Shown: one piece after another, positions 1 through 8,756 of the stretch
Layout of the letters: every line of letters starts with the position of its first letter
Numbering within the stretch: position 1 is the first letter of the stretch
Assembly (NCBI GenBank): GCA_964390335.1
Contig: CAYMHU010000005.1
Coordinates: 109,943-173,942 of the forward strand
Direction: 5' to 3'
DNA: 64,000 bases
Origin: Granulosicoccus sp964390335
GTDB taxonomy: Bacteria > Pseudomonadota > Gammaproteobacteria > Granulosicoccales > Granulosicoccaceae
Notes under the pieces: generated by a model
Database searches by the model: none
What the model saw: only the letters and a program-made list of their open reading frames with translations
Told to the model about the DNA's origin: nothing
Program-made: the position numbers and the translations under genes

Positions 1-1
1 T

Positions 2-946
2 GTTGATCGCGGCGCAAAAACGGTGACCTTGGCTGATGGCAGTAGCGTTGATTACGATCGTCTAGTCGTAGCGCCGGGTATCGATCTTAAGTATGACAGT
101 GTGCCTGGTTACTCCGAAGAAGATGCAGTTATTGCACCGCATGCGTGGCAGGCCGGTCCGCAAACACAATTATTGAAAGCTAAATTGGATGCATTGCAAA
201 ACGGTCAAAACATTGTAATGGTGCCACCACCCAATCCATACCGTTGTCCACCAGGACCATACGAACGTGTGTCTATGATGGCGCACAGCTTGAAAGCACG
301 CGGATACACAGACAGCAGAATTATTGTTGTCGATCCCAAGCCCAAGTTCTCTAAGCAAGGCTTATTCACTGAAGGCTGGGAAAAGCATTACCCAGGCATG
401 GTTGAATGGGTTAGCTCTGAAATTCACGGTGGCATAGTTAGCGTTGACGCTGCTGCAGGCACGGTCGAAACCGATCTTGATACATTTGAGGGCGATCTAC
501 TCAATATTATTCCTGGCCAAACTGCCGGTTCAATAGCCCGCGTAGCTGGCTTAGCGAACGAGTCAGGCTTTTGTCCCATCGATGGCAACTCAATGCGTTC
601 AACCATTGATGAGAATATATTTGTTATGGGTGATGCGAGTATTGCTGGTGCGATGCCCAAGTCTGGCTTCTCGGCCAACAGCCAGGCAAAAGTGGCAGCC
701 ATGCATATCCGCGGCGATTTAGCCGGTTCAAAAACCTTTCCAGCTAAATTCAGTAACACTTGCTGGAGCTTGATTGAAACTAACGATGGCGTAAAGGTAG
801 GTGCTAGCTACGAAGTGAAAGAAGGGAAGATTGCGTCTACGTCTACTTTCATCAGTCAAACTGGAGAAGATGCGGCATTGCGTAAGGAAACCTACGAGGA
901 GTCTGTGGGTTGGTACGATGCAATAGCTGCCGATATGTTTGGCTAA
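2..946 (+). CDS. fccB: Sulfide dehydrogenase (flavocytochrome c) flavoprotein subunit, 5'-partial
   Basis: This is the C-terminal part (about 314 residues) of the FAD subunit that oxidises sulfide in the periplasm and passes electrons to a c-type cytochrome partner. The frame is open to the left edge, so the signal peptide and the first FAD-binding segment lie outside the window. Two cysteines that form the redox-active disulfide in this family are visible: one in PYRCPPGPYE (near base 245) and one in SGFCPIDG (near base 572). The second FAD motif is FVMGDASIAGAMPKSG. The SoxF subunit of sox clusters belongs to the same family, so fccB and soxF cannot be separated here. A terminator follows directly. 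The cytochrome subunit would be expected upstream, outside the window. Confidence 0.9.
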   Translation, partial: VDRGAKTVTLADGSSVDYDRLVVAPGIDLKYDSVPGYSEEDAVIAPHAWQAGPQTQLLKAKLDALQNGQNIVMVPPPNPYRCPPGPYERVSMMAHSLKARGYTDSRIIVVDPKPKFSKQGLFTEGWEKHYPGMVEWVSSEIHGGIVSVDAAAGTVETDLDTFEGDLLNIIPGQTAGSIARVAGLANESGFCPIDGNSMRSTIDENIFVMGDASIAGAMPKSGFSANSQAKVAAMHIRGDLAGSKTFPAKFSNTCWSLIETNDGVKVGASYEVKEGKIASTSTFISQTGEDAALRKETYEESVGWYDAIAADMFG

Positions 947-988
947 ACAGGCGGGCTGCATTGTAAGCCCGTTAAAACTGTCCTCCTC

Positions 989-1025
989 AAGCGCTCACCG
1001 GCTTATGACTGGTGGGCGCTTTTTT
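989..1025 (+). terminator. Rho-independent terminator after fccB
   Basis: An 11-bp GC-rich stem (989-999 with 1010-1020, one G-T pair) is followed by a run of six T. It lies 43 bases after the fccB stop, so it should end that transcript before the pteridine reductase gene. Confidence 0.85.
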
Positions 1026-1130
1026 AATTCGACTTCCGAAAAGTTGAAATTCACTGGTATTGATCGTTAAACTGTCCGGCACAGTTAACCTTGGAACACC
1101 CATCTGAACGTTCAACAGAACAACCCATCT

Positions 1131-1871
1131 TTGCTATCAGGAAAGGTTGCACTGGTTACCGGCGCTGCGAAACGCTTGGGCGCGGCGGACGTGCGTGCAT
1201 TGCATGCGGCAGGAGCAAAAGTGGTTATTCACTACCACCGCTCTGCCGAAGAGGCTGAGGCGTTGTCGCGTGAATTAAATGAACAGCGTGGTCACTCAGC
1301 CGCAGTTGTTTGTACAGAATTGGGTACGAAAGCTCAGGCTGAGTATTGTGTAAAGCAAGCTGTTGCTGAGTGGGGGCAGTTGGATATTGTGGTTAATAAT
1401 GCATCCAGTTTTTTCCCGACACCAATGGGCACCATTGAGGAATCCCAGTTTCAGAATCTGATCGCCAGTAATTTAGCTGCACCCCTGTTTATCACGCAGG
1501 CAGCAGCACCCGAACTCGAACGCTCTGCGGGGTGCGTGATAAATATGGTGGATATTCATGGGCTGAGGCCACACGCGCTGCATAGTGGCTACAGTGCTGC
1601 CAAGGCCGGCTTGATTATGCTGACCAAGTCGTTAGCCGAAGAGCTTGCCCCTCGAATACGAGTCAATGCGATCGCGCCGGGTGCTATATTGTGGCCCGAG
1701 GATGATTCATTGGATAAGGACGCAATTGCCACCAAAACGGCAACCATTCCATTGCAACGTAGCGGCGCACCACAGGATATTGCCAATTTAGTCGTGTATT
1801 TAAGCAGTGACCTTGCTCAATATATTACAGGTGAGGTTATTAAGGTCGATGGTGGGCGATCGCTAAAATAA
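1131..1871 (+). CDS. Pteridine reductase / dihydromonapterin reductase-like SDR
   Basis: Short-chain dehydrogenase of 246 residues, predicted to use NADPH to reduce dihydropterins in the cytoplasm. The N-terminal nucleotide motif TGAAKRLG (residues 10-17) has the basic residue typical of NADPH-using pteridine reductases. The usual catalytic serine is replaced by Asp141 (MVDIHG), with Tyr154 and Lys158 in SGYSAAKAG. This Asp-Tyr-Lys triad is the signature of PTR1/FolM-type enzymes and separates them from fatty-acid SDRs. The folate genes folK and folB lie directly downstream in convergent orientation, which supports a pterin role. The only good start in frame is TTG at 1131, since a stop lies at 1086 and no ATG lies between. 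FolM itself is possible, but the symbol is not assigned. Confidence 0.82.
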   Translation: MLSGKVALVTGAAKRLGAADVRALHAAGAKVVIHYHRSAEEAEALSRELNEQRGHSAAVVCTELGTKAQAEYCVKQAVAEWGQLDIVVNNASSFFPTPMGTIEESQFQNLIASNLAAPLFITQAAAPELERSAGCVINMVDIHGLRPHALHSGYSAAKAGLIMLTKSLAEELAPRIRVNAIAPGAILWPEDDSLDKDAIATKTATIPLQRSGAPQDIANLVVYLSSDLAQYITGEVIKVDGGRSLK

Positions 1872-1934
1872 GCAGTACTAAACCACGTGGCTTTAATCAA
1901 TCATGTATCTATGCAAATTTGAGATGCTTTAAAA

Positions 1935-2435
1935 TTAGAGTGATAAATCGAATTTTTTAAAATCTGCGATAAATTCAGCGTTATCATTTATCCGATTATC
2001 CAATATAGATTGAAAGCTGCGTTTGCTTGCCGGGTCATGCAGCTCGGGTGCAAGTTTTACCAATGGCAGCAGCACAAAGGCTTCGGTGTATATTTCTTCA
2101 CGTGGTAACGTGAGTTCTTTTGATTTCAAAATCAGTTGATCGTATAGCAGTAAGTCTATATCCAAAGTTCGACTACTGAAGCGAGGTAGTGAATGATCCC
2201 TGCCCTGATTCTGCTCAATCTGTTTAAGTAAATTATTGACGGCCATTGCCGACATCGATGTTTCGGCGCTGACAACCGCATTCAAAAAATCGTTGCCTTT
2301 TAATCCGATAGCTGGGGATTGATATATGGGCGACCAAACAATATTGTGAAATTGAGCTGTTAACGTGTTGGCGCATAACTGAAAATTATGTGTCGGATCG
2401 ATATTGCTGCCAATGCTGAGGTATAAGGTAAGCAT
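1935..2435 (-). CDS. folK: 2-amino-4-hydroxy-6-hydroxymethyldihydropteridine pyrophosphokinase
   Basis: HPPK of 166 residues transfers pyrophosphate from ATP to 6-hydroxymethyl-7,8-dihydropterin, the step before dihydropteroate synthase in folate synthesis. The N-terminal strand LYLSIGSNI and the family signature FSSRTLDIDLLLYD, whose two aspartates bind magnesium, are both present. The length matches the family. It starts 28 bases after the folB stop on the same strand, so folB-folK form an operon. It is convergent with the pteridine reductase gene, with 63 bases between them and no obvious terminator. Confidence 0.93.
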   Translation of the reverse strand: MLTLYLSIGSNIDPTHNFQLCANTLTAQFHNIVWSPIYQSPAIGLKGNDFLNAVVSAETSMSAMAVNNLLKQIEQNQGRDHSLPRFSSRTLDIDLLLYDQLILKSKELTLPREEIYTEAFVLLPLVKLAPELHDPASKRSFQSILDNRINDNAEFIADFKKFDLSL

Positions 2436-2463
2436 ATTAGGGGGTTAAGTGTGCTTTAACAGA

Positions 2464-2817
2464 TTAGGTGCGTTGCCTTTTAATTCGCACCCCAACATCA
2501 CCAGAATTACTTAATGCGCCTACCTTGTGTAGGGTAAGTTCTAACCAAGGCACATCAAACTCATCCAGAATTAATTGTGCTATGCGCTCAGCGAGTGTCT
2601 CGACCAATTGAAATTCGCTATTGCTAATATACGCTTCAACACGCTTTGATAATGCTTTGTAGTCGAGCGTATCGTCTATGCTGTCCCGTATCGAAGCTTT
2701 GGCGATATCTGCACCCAGTTCAAGATCGATGCTGATGGTTTGCTTAGTATTGCGCTCGCGCTCGTAAATACCGATGATAGCGTCAGCTCTGAGATCTGTT
2801 ATGAAAATTGAATCCAT
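2464..2817 (-). CDS. folB: Dihydroneopterin aldolase
   Basis: Dihydroneopterin aldolase of 117 residues cleaves 7,8-dihydroneopterin to 6-hydroxymethyl-7,8-dihydropterin and glycolaldehyde, which is the substrate of the adjacent FolK. The start DSIFITDLRADAIIGIYERE is typical. The conserved glutamate of the FQLVETLAERIAQ helix and the C-terminal lysine in LTLHKVGAL are present; these residues hold the pterin and act in catalysis in this family. It is the first gene of the minus-strand folB-folK pair. About 190 bases separate it from the plus-strand sulfur-region gene that starts at 3008. Confidence 0.93.
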   Translation of the reverse strand: MDSIFITDLRADAIIGIYERERNTKQTISIDLELGADIAKASIRDSIDDTLDYKALSKRVEAYISNSEFQLVETLAERIAQLILDEFDVPWLELTLHKVGALSNSGDVGVRIKRQRT

Positions 2818-3007
2818 GCGAACTCTGTTACTTAGTATTAGTCCCCTTACTTATAGCATTTTTGTTGAATGATCTGTTGGGCCGTCCTATGACCTTAGCG
2901 ATATGTAAATCTGTGTATCAAAATATTAGAATAGATGCGGTTTGTCTATTTTGGTGCATGCGTTCGCACGCAGTACAACAGATGCACATAAGTGAATGGA
3001 AGTGATT

Positions 3008-4396
3008 ATGACTAAATGTCGAAAAATTTTAATGATGCCTCTGAAAGGGAGCGATGATTGTGACACAGTGGTGTATGCAAAACTGGCAGTCGTGTTTGGC
3101 ATACTCATTCTCTGGAATGCCAGTCCGGTTTTAGCTCAATCTGAGAAAGTTGATGGTCATTCACTGCTTGCCAAGCATGCTAATAATGTTACCAATATTA
3201 ATACAGCGGAACTACAAGCTAAAATTAACACTGAAAGTGACATCGTATTAATCGATGTCAGAACTGCCAATGAAATTGATACGCTAGGCGGCACTATTGA
3301 CGCCGGTTCAAAAAACATCAATCTGAATCGCGGTTGGTTAGAGTTTCGTATCCTGGAAGAAGTCCCTGATAAGTCTACTCCTATCGTCGTTTATTGCGGT
3401 ATAAATCAACGCAGTCCGTTGGCAGCTGTTACTTTGCAGTCAATGGGGTATAAAAACGTGGTTAATTACGCTGATGGTTTTTTTGCATGGCGCGATGCTG
3501 GGTTACCAGTAAAACAATCAGATAATGCACCCGGAACCATGCTGTACAACATGCCCGTAAAAGTCGCCGATGGAATCTGGTCATCGATTGGTGCAACGGC
3601 ACCGGCCACTTACGAGAATTCCGGGCATAACAATAATCTATCGTTCATCATTACCAATGATGGCGTCGTGATTGTGAACGCTGGCGATAACTATCTGTTA
3701 GCACAGTCCTTACATGCCGAGATTCGTAAATTAACGGACCAGCCGGTTAAATACGTGATCTTGGAGAACGGACAAGGACATGCGATGCTCGGCACTGGTT
3801 ATTGGCAAGAGCAGGGTGCTCAAGTTATCGCACATGTTGATGCTGTTTCCGAAATAGAACACCGTGGTGCGGTTATTCTCGAGCGTATGCGTACACGTAA
3901 CCGTGATAAAGCAATGGGTACCGAACTGGCTATCCCAGACAAGATTATCACTGAGAACACCGTTCTCGAATTGGGTGGTGAACGAATAGAAATTTTGCAT
4001 CTCGGCCCGACGCACAGTCCGGGAGATATCGTCGTTTGGCTTCCCGATCGTCAGTTGGTCATTGCAGGGGACATGGCATTTCATGAACGACTGCTTCCGA
4101 TATTCGAAGACACCGACACCGCGGGTTGGGTCGACACCTGGCACAAGTTCGCTGCATTGAATGCAACCACTGTCATACCAGGCCACGGTGGGCCAACCGA
4201 TATGGCCGAAGTCACGAAATACACACTTGATTATCTGGTTTTTTTGCGAGCAGCAGTAGCCGATGTGCTTGATTCAGGTGGCGGGTTAATCGAGGCTTAC
4301 AAAATCGATCAGTCTGCGTACCGGCACCTAGATACCTATAACGAACTGGCCGGGCTCAATGTTGATCGCGTTTTCAGGGCCATGGAATTTGAGTAG
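3008..4396 (+). CDS. Exported rhodanese / metallo-beta-lactamase fusion, degenerate metal site
   Basis: Protein of 462 residues with an N-terminal hydrophobic segment (about residues 20-43) ending in PVLAQ, so it is probably periplasmic or membrane anchored. A rhodanese domain (about 60-170) carries an active-site cysteine, Cys130, in VVYCGINQRS. A metallo-beta-lactamase fold follows (about 185-460). Its third to fifth metal-ligand motifs are present: GPTHSPGD (His336), VIAGD (Asp355) and IPGHGG (His393). The first HxHxDH motif is replaced by ENGQGHAML (residues 253-261), losing both first histidines and the Asp-His pair positions. ATG at 3008 was chosen because GGAAG lies 5 bases upstream; ATG at 2996 has no such site. 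Location next to sox genes suggests sulfane-sulfur handling, comparable to SoxH-type or quinoprotein-relay hydrolases; this is inference. Confidence 0.8.
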   Translation: MTKCRKILMMPLKGSDDCDTVVYAKLAVVFGILILWNASPVLAQSEKVDGHSLLAKHANNVTNINTAELQAKINTESDIVLIDVRTANEIDTLGGTIDAGSKNINLNRGWLEFRILEEVPDKSTPIVVYCGINQRSPLAAVTLQSMGYKNVVNYADGFFAWRDAGLPVKQSDNAPGTMLYNMPVKVADGIWSSIGATAPATYENSGHNNNLSFIITNDGVVIVNAGDNYLLAQSLHAEIRKLTDQPVKYVILENGQGHAMLGTGYWQEQGAQVIAHVDAVSEIEHRGAVILERMRTRNRDKAMGTELAIPDKIITENTVLELGGERIEILHLGPTHSPGDIVVWLPDRQLVIAGDMAFHERLLPIFEDTDTAGWVDTWHKFAALNATTVIPGHGGPTDMAEVTKYTLDYLVFLRAAVADVLDSGGGLIEAYKIDQSAYRHLDTYNELAGLNVDRVFRAMEFE

Positions 4397-4772
4397 CCAG
4401 TAGATAGGCGCGAAGGTCTATGCCAAAAGTAATATTTGTATGCGTCAAGAGATAAAAAAATGCAGTCTAATTTTGATCATAAGTAGTTGATTTTACGTTG
4501 ACCTTTACTAACGACAATTAATTGGTCTTTTGTTGCTATATTCTTGATTATTAGAGTGTTCATTGCTTCATACATCTGGTAAGTTATACCGAGGTCAAGG
4601 GATTACAGATATTTAATGATTTATCTGTGATCCGAAATTACAATTACACCAGTCCAGCAATATATAAAAACATTGGGCTGACAATGACATTGTTCGAATT
4701 ATTTCGGATTGCTGAATTATTTCGAATTTTATCGTGCAACAGTTTTGCACCACCACTGGGAGATATAAGGTC
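4397..4772. other. Non-coding region upstream of soxX
   Basis: A stretch of 376 bases without a credible gene between the rhodanese fusion and soxX. It is AT-rich. It holds a direct repeat at 4696-4724, listed separately, and AT-rich stretches that could serve as a promoter. No rho-independent terminator for the upstream gene was recognised. It most likely contains the main promoter of soxXYZAB. Confidence 0.5.
4696..4724. promoter_or_regulatory. Tandem 11-bp repeat upstream of soxX, possible operator
   Basis: GAATTATTTCG occurs twice, at 4696-4706 and 4714-4724, an 18-base period, 49 bases before the soxX start. The position suits an operator for a sox regulator. No regulator gene lies in the window, so this is only a candidate. 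Confidence 0.35.
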
Positions 4773-5231
4773 ATGAAGCGATTCCTGACAATGCTATTTA
4801 GTCTTGGCTTAGTTGGTCTAGCCACAAACCTATCTGCTGAAACAACTGCACCTAATGACGTTGTTATAGAAAATTTATCTATAAGTAAATCGTTAACCGG
4901 GGTGCCGGGTGATGCTGCGAAAGGTCGTGAGATTTTTCTGAATAGGAAGCAAGGTAATTGCTTAGCGTGTCATGCGAATAGCGATATGAATGATCAACTT
5001 TTCCACGGTGAAGTCGGCCCAAGCCTGGATGGCGCTGGTGCTCGCTGGCAAGAAGGCATGCTACGTACCATTCTAGTGAATGCAAAAGCTGTGTTTACTG
5101 AGCAAACAGTTATGCCCGGTTTTTACACACTCGATGTTGGAGCAAATGTTCGTAAAGACCTCATCGGAAAAACAATTTTGGAAGCGCAACAAATTGAAGA
5201 CCTTGTTGCCTACCTAATGACATTGAAATAA
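4773..5231 (+). CDS. soxX: Sulfur oxidation c-type cytochrome SoxX
   Basis: Mono-haem periplasmic cytochrome of 152 residues, the partner of SoxA in the SoxXA enzyme that joins thiosulfate to the SoxY cysteine. A signal peptide spans about residues 1-22. The haem site is CLACH (63-67) and the distal methionine is Met114 in TVMPGFY. The start at 4773 is preferred over an upstream ATG-like codon because AAGG lies just before it and the signal peptide then begins MKRFLTMLF. It opens the soxXYZAB operon; the soxY start lies 17 bases after its stop. Confidence 0.93.
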   Translation: MKRFLTMLFSLGLVGLATNLSAETTAPNDVVIENLSISKSLTGVPGDAAKGREIFLNRKQGNCLACHANSDMNDQLFHGEVGPSLDGAGARWQEGMLRTILVNAKAVFTEQTVMPGFYTLDVGANVRKDLIGKTILEAQQIEDLVAYLMTLK

Positions 5232-5248
5232 GCGGGAGTTTACTCACA

Positions 5249-5701
5249 ATGAATTTAAACAGAAGACAAATGCTAGCGCGCACCGTTGGCGCTTCACTGA
5301 TCGGTCTGTTCGGTACTGCAAAGAATGTGTTTGCAGGGCCAGAAGAAGTTGCAACGGCTATTAAGGAATTTGCCGGTGGTGCGGAAGTAGGAAGTGGAAA
5401 ATTAACGTTAGTTGCACCGGAAATCGCTGAAAATGGAAACAGTGTGCCCATCGCGGTTTCAGTTGAAAGCCCAATGAGCGAAGACGATTACGTTGAGTCA
5501 GTGGTTCTGTATGCCGAAGGCAACCCTTTGCCAAATGTGATCACGTTTAACTTTAGCCCTGCGAGTGGTGAAGCAAGTGCGTCGACACGCATGCGTCTCG
5601 CTAAAACGCAAAACGTTGTGGCGGTTGCAAAAATGAGTGATGGAAGTGTTGTCAGCGACACTCGTAATATCAAAGTCACCATCGGTGGCTGTGGCGGTTA
5701 A
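5249..5701 (+). CDS. soxY: Thiosulfate oxidation carrier protein SoxY
   Basis: SoxY of 150 residues is the periplasmic carrier to which sulfur intermediates are covalently bound. The carrier cysteine lies in the C-terminal swinging arm, and the protein ends in GGCGG exactly as the family does. The N-terminus NRRQMLARTVGAS followed by a hydrophobic stretch ending VFAG looks like a Tat signal, which fits export of folded SoxYZ. GGGAG precedes the ATG. soxZ follows 23 bases later. Confidence 0.95.
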   Translation: MNLNRRQMLARTVGASLIGLFGTAKNVFAGPEEVATAIKEFAGGAEVGSGKLTLVAPEIAENGNSVPIAVSVESPMSEDDYVESVVLYAEGNPLPNVITFNFSPASGEASASTRMRLAKTQNVVAVAKMSDGSVVSDTRNIKVTIGGCGG

Positions 5702-5724
5702 GTCAAACATTAGGAGATAGTCGA

Positions 5725-6051
5725 ATGGCGAAAAGTAAACCAAGAGTAAAAGTACCTAAGTCTGCATCAGCTGGTGAGGTAATCACCATTAAGTCTTTGG
5801 TTAACCATGTAATGGAATCAGGGCAGCGTAAGGACAAAGAAGGTAACGTAATTCCACGCATGATCATCAACAAATTCGTGTGTGATTTTAACGGCTCAAC
5901 CGTATTTTCTTGTGATATCGATGCCGCGGTTGCAGCTAATCCGTATCTTGAGTTTAAGGCTAGGGTCAATGAGTCTGGCACCTTCAAATTTACGTGGACT
6001 GATGATGAAGGCACGGTTATCGAAACCGAAAAGCCAATTACAGTTGCTTAG
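5725..6051 (+). CDS. soxZ: Thiosulfate oxidation carrier complex protein SoxZ
   Basis: SoxZ of 108 residues forms the heterodimer with SoxY. Like the family it has no signal peptide and is expected to be exported along with SoxY. The start KPRVKVPKSASAGEVITIK and the short Ig-like strand pattern, including MIINKFVCDFNG, are typical. AGGAGA lies upstream of the ATG. It sits between soxY and soxA in the usual X-Y-Z-A-B order. Confidence 0.95.
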   Translation: MAKSKPRVKVPKSASAGEVITIKSLVNHVMESGQRKDKEGNVIPRMIINKFVCDFNGSTVFSCDIDAAVAANPYLEFKARVNESGTFKFTWTDDEGTVIETEKPITVA

Positions 6052-6107
6052 GTTCAGTAATAATAAGCTAAATCAAAATTAGTTATTCATTTCAATAAAA
6101 ATAGTCC

Positions 6108-6132
6108 GGACCTATCCAATTTGGTTGGGTCC
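6108..6132 (+). promoter_or_regulatory. Hairpin in the soxZ-soxA gap, just before the soxA ribosome site
   Basis: GGACC (6108-6112) pairs with GGTCC (6128-6132), with further inner pairs between CCAA and TTGG. It ends 4 bases before the strong soxA ribosome-binding site (GGAGG, 6137-6141). It could adjust soxA translation or mRNA stability within the operon. No T-run follows, so it is not a simple terminator. Confidence 0.4.
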
Positions 6133-6146
6133 TCTTGGAGGATTCT

Positions 6147-7007
6147 GTGAAAAGAGGCTTGCACAAGTTAGGACTGCTAGCAGCAGTGTCGGTCGGTGTT
6201 GTGGCTGTAGCAGTGAACGCTGCTCCAGTCGATGACAAACTGGTTATTGACGACGAGATAGAAATGACAACTCGTACTCAATCAACCGAAGGTCATCCCA
6301 TTCCAGAGGTTTTGTCAGGGTGGCATTACCGAACCGATGAAACGCGTGATATCGAACGAGATACGTTTCAGAACCCGGGTATGCTGGGTGTGGCTGAAGG
6401 CGAAGAGATTTGGAATACCGTCGAAGGTACAGAAGGTAAGTCCTGTGCTAGTTGTCATAATGACGCTGCTGTATCAATGAAAGGAGTTGGTGCTTCTTAT
6501 CCTAAGTGGGATGCAGACAGTGGTCAGCCAATTAACGTAGAACTGCGCATTAATAAATGTCGTGTTGAAAATATGGGTGCTGAGCCCTACAAGTTTGATA
6601 AAGGCGGCCAGAAACCTTTAACGGCTTTTATTAAACATCAATCACTGGGTATGCCAGTTGAGATGGACTTATCAGAAGGCGATATGCAGAACTGGTGGGA
6701 GCAAGGTAAAGAGACTTATTATCTGCGTACTGGTCAGTTGAACCTGTCGTGTGCTTCGTGCCATGAGCAAAATCATGGTAACTACATCCGCGCCGATCAC
6801 TTAAGCCAGGGCAACGTTAATGGTTTTCCTACGTATCGTCTAAAGCAGAACAAGCTAATCTCGTTGCACAATCGTTTCCGTGGCTGTATCCGCGATACGC
6901 GTGCAGAATTCCCAGCGGCGTTCTCTGACACCCTAATGGGACTTGAGGTTTATTTAACGTGGCGCGGTACCGGCCTATCTGTCGAAACCCCTGGAGTTCG
7001 ACAGTAA
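6147..7007 (+). CDS. soxA: L-cysteine S-thiosulfotransferase subunit SoxA, di-haem type
   Basis: Catalytic subunit of SoxXA, 286 residues, with a signal peptide of about 25 residues. There are two CxxCH haem sites: SCASCH at 99-104 and SCASCH at 201-206. Cys138 (NKCRVEN) and Cys247 (RFRGCIRDTRAEF) lie where the family has haem-ligand cysteines; the latter is the persulfurated active-site ligand in characterised SoxA. The presence of the first CxxCH marks the di-haem subtype. The start is GTG at 6147, set by GGAGG at 6137-6141; an upstream TTG in frame would overlap that site. The distance to soxB is 18 bases. Confidence 0.93.
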   Translation: MKRGLHKLGLLAAVSVGVVAVAVNAAPVDDKLVIDDEIEMTTRTQSTEGHPIPEVLSGWHYRTDETRDIERDTFQNPGMLGVAEGEEIWNTVEGTEGKSCASCHNDAAVSMKGVGASYPKWDADSGQPINVELRINKCRVENMGAEPYKFDKGGQKPLTAFIKHQSLGMPVEMDLSEGDMQNWWEQGKETYYLRTGQLNLSCASCHEQNHGNYIRADHLSQGNVNGFPTYRLKQNKLISLHNRFRGCIRDTRAEFPAAFSDTLMGLEVYLTWRGTGLSVETPGVRQ

Positions 7008-7025
7008 TCGTCTATACGAAAAACT

Positions 7026-8717
7026 ATGTTTACCAGACGTGACTTTCTCCAGTTTGCCGCTGTTAGTGCAGCGGCAACTGGATTTTCAGGTGCTTTAACC
7101 ACCGTTGCAGCACAGCAAAAATTAACTCAAGACCAACTTCTGCAGTTTGACAGCAAGGGCAAATTAACCTTGCTGCATCTTACCGATATCCATGCTCAAC
7201 TTAAGCCCGTTTATTTTCGACCTCCATCGGAAAATTTTGGCGTGGGTGCATTTGAAGGCATTCCACCGCACCTTGTTGGCGAAGAGTTTCTGAAACACTT
7301 TAATATCGATCGAGGTACGGCGCTCAGCTACGCGCATACCATGGTTGACTATGTGGATCTTGCGCGCACTTACGGGCGATTGGGCGGGTTGGATAGAACT
7401 GCCACGCTCGTCAACGCCATTCGCGCTGAAAGAGGCGACAACAATGTATTGTTGCTTGATGGTGGCGATACTTGGCAAGGGTCCTACACGGCACTAAAAA
7501 CCAACGGTCAGGACATGGTGGACTGTATGGCACTGCTTAAGCCCGATGCCATGGTTGGTCATTGGGAATTCACGTTGGGTACAGACCGAGTGCTGGAAAT
7601 AATCGATAGCCTGGATTATCCGTTTCTGGCCAGTAATATCGTTGACAACGATTGGGAAGAACCCGTGTTTGATAGCACCGCATTTTACGACAGGGGCGAT
7701 ACTCGGGTAGCCGTTATTGGTCAGGCCATGCCATACACGCCTATTGCCAATCCTCGCTGGATGTTTCCGGAATGGTCATTCGGTTTGCGTACCAACTTAT
7801 TGCAAGAAAACGTTGATAAGGCGCGAGCTGAAGGTGCAGATGTTGTGGTGTTGCTGTCGCACAACGGATTCGATGTGGATCAGAAAATGGCGAAAGTGAT
7901 TAACGGCATTGACGTTATCCTGACTGGCCATACACATGATGCGGTTCCCAGCGCAATAAACATCGATAATACCTTGGTCTTATCTTCGGGTTCACATGGT
8001 AAATATTTAGGACGCATTGACCTTGATGTTAAAAATGGCAAAGTGGTCGACTACAACTCCACTCTTATCCCCGTGTTTGCAGATGCAATCGAACCAGAAC
8101 CTGACATGAAGAAAGCCATCGATGCGGTACGCGCGCCGTATGAGTCAGAGCTTAACCGAGTGGTTGGTAAAACGGAATCCTTGCTATATCGACGCGGTAA
8201 TTTCAACGGCACTTGGGATGATTTACTGTGTGAAGGCATGATAGAGGAACGCGATGCAGAGCTTGCGTTTAGCCCGGGATTTCGTTGGGGTACCACGTTG
8301 CTACCAGGTCAGGATATCACCGTAGACGATCTCTACACACAAACTGCGATGAGTTACCCATCAGTGTACAGGCTCGAATTTACAGGCGCCCGGATAAAGG
8401 AAATATTGGAAGACGTGTGCGACAACCTGTTTAATACTGATCCGTTTTTTCAACAAGGCGGGGATATGGTGCGAGTAGGCGGTATGGGTTATACCTGCTC
8501 CCCCAAAGAGCAAATGGGCTCACGTATTAGCGACATGGTTTTACTGAAAACGGGTGAGAAGATCGACCCAAATCGTCATTATGTTGTGGCCGGTTGGGCC
8601 TCTGTAAATGAGGGCGTCGAAGGCCCACCAATATACGATCTGATGGAAACCTATCTTGCAAAGCAAGATGTCATTAATATTAGTAAAAACGAAAACGTAA
8701 AGATCGCCGGCATGTAG
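7026..8717 (+). CDS. soxB: Thiosulfohydrolase SoxB
   Basis: Periplasmic di-manganese hydrolase of 563 residues that releases sulfate from SoxY-bound S-thiosulfate or sulfonate. The N-terminus TRRDFLQFAAVSAAA is a Tat signal. Metal and catalytic motifs of the 5'-nucleotidase-type phosphoesterase fold are visible in order: LTDIHAQ (Asp54, His56), LLLDGGDTWQGS, VGHWEFTLG, VVLLSHNGFD and LTGHTHDAVP. Length matches the family. It is the last core sox gene here. No soxC or soxD lies in the window. Confidence 0.96.
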   Translation: MFTRRDFLQFAAVSAAATGFSGALTTVAAQQKLTQDQLLQFDSKGKLTLLHLTDIHAQLKPVYFRPPSENFGVGAFEGIPPHLVGEEFLKHFNIDRGTALSYAHTMVDYVDLARTYGRLGGLDRTATLVNAIRAERGDNNVLLLDGGDTWQGSYTALKTNGQDMVDCMALLKPDAMVGHWEFTLGTDRVLEIIDSLDYPFLASNIVDNDWEEPVFDSTAFYDRGDTRVAVIGQAMPYTPIANPRWMFPEWSFGLRTNLLQENVDKARAEGADVVVLLSHNGFDVDQKMAKVINGIDVILTGHTHDAVPSAINIDNTLVLSSGSHGKYLGRIDLDVKNGKVVDYNSTLIPVFADAIEPEPDMKKAIDAVRAPYESELNRVVGKTESLLYRRGNFNGTWDDLLCEGMIEERDAELAFSPGFRWGTTLLPGQDITVDDLYTQTAMSYPSVYRLEFTGARIKEILEDVCDNLFNTDPFFQQGGDMVRVGGMGYTCSPKEQMGSRISDMVLLKTGEKIDPNRHYVVAGWASVNEGVEGPPIYDLMETYLAKQDVINISKNENVKIAGM

Positions 8718-8756
8718 CTTCGTTTTTCCTCGAATCCTAATTCAACGGGGAGTCAG

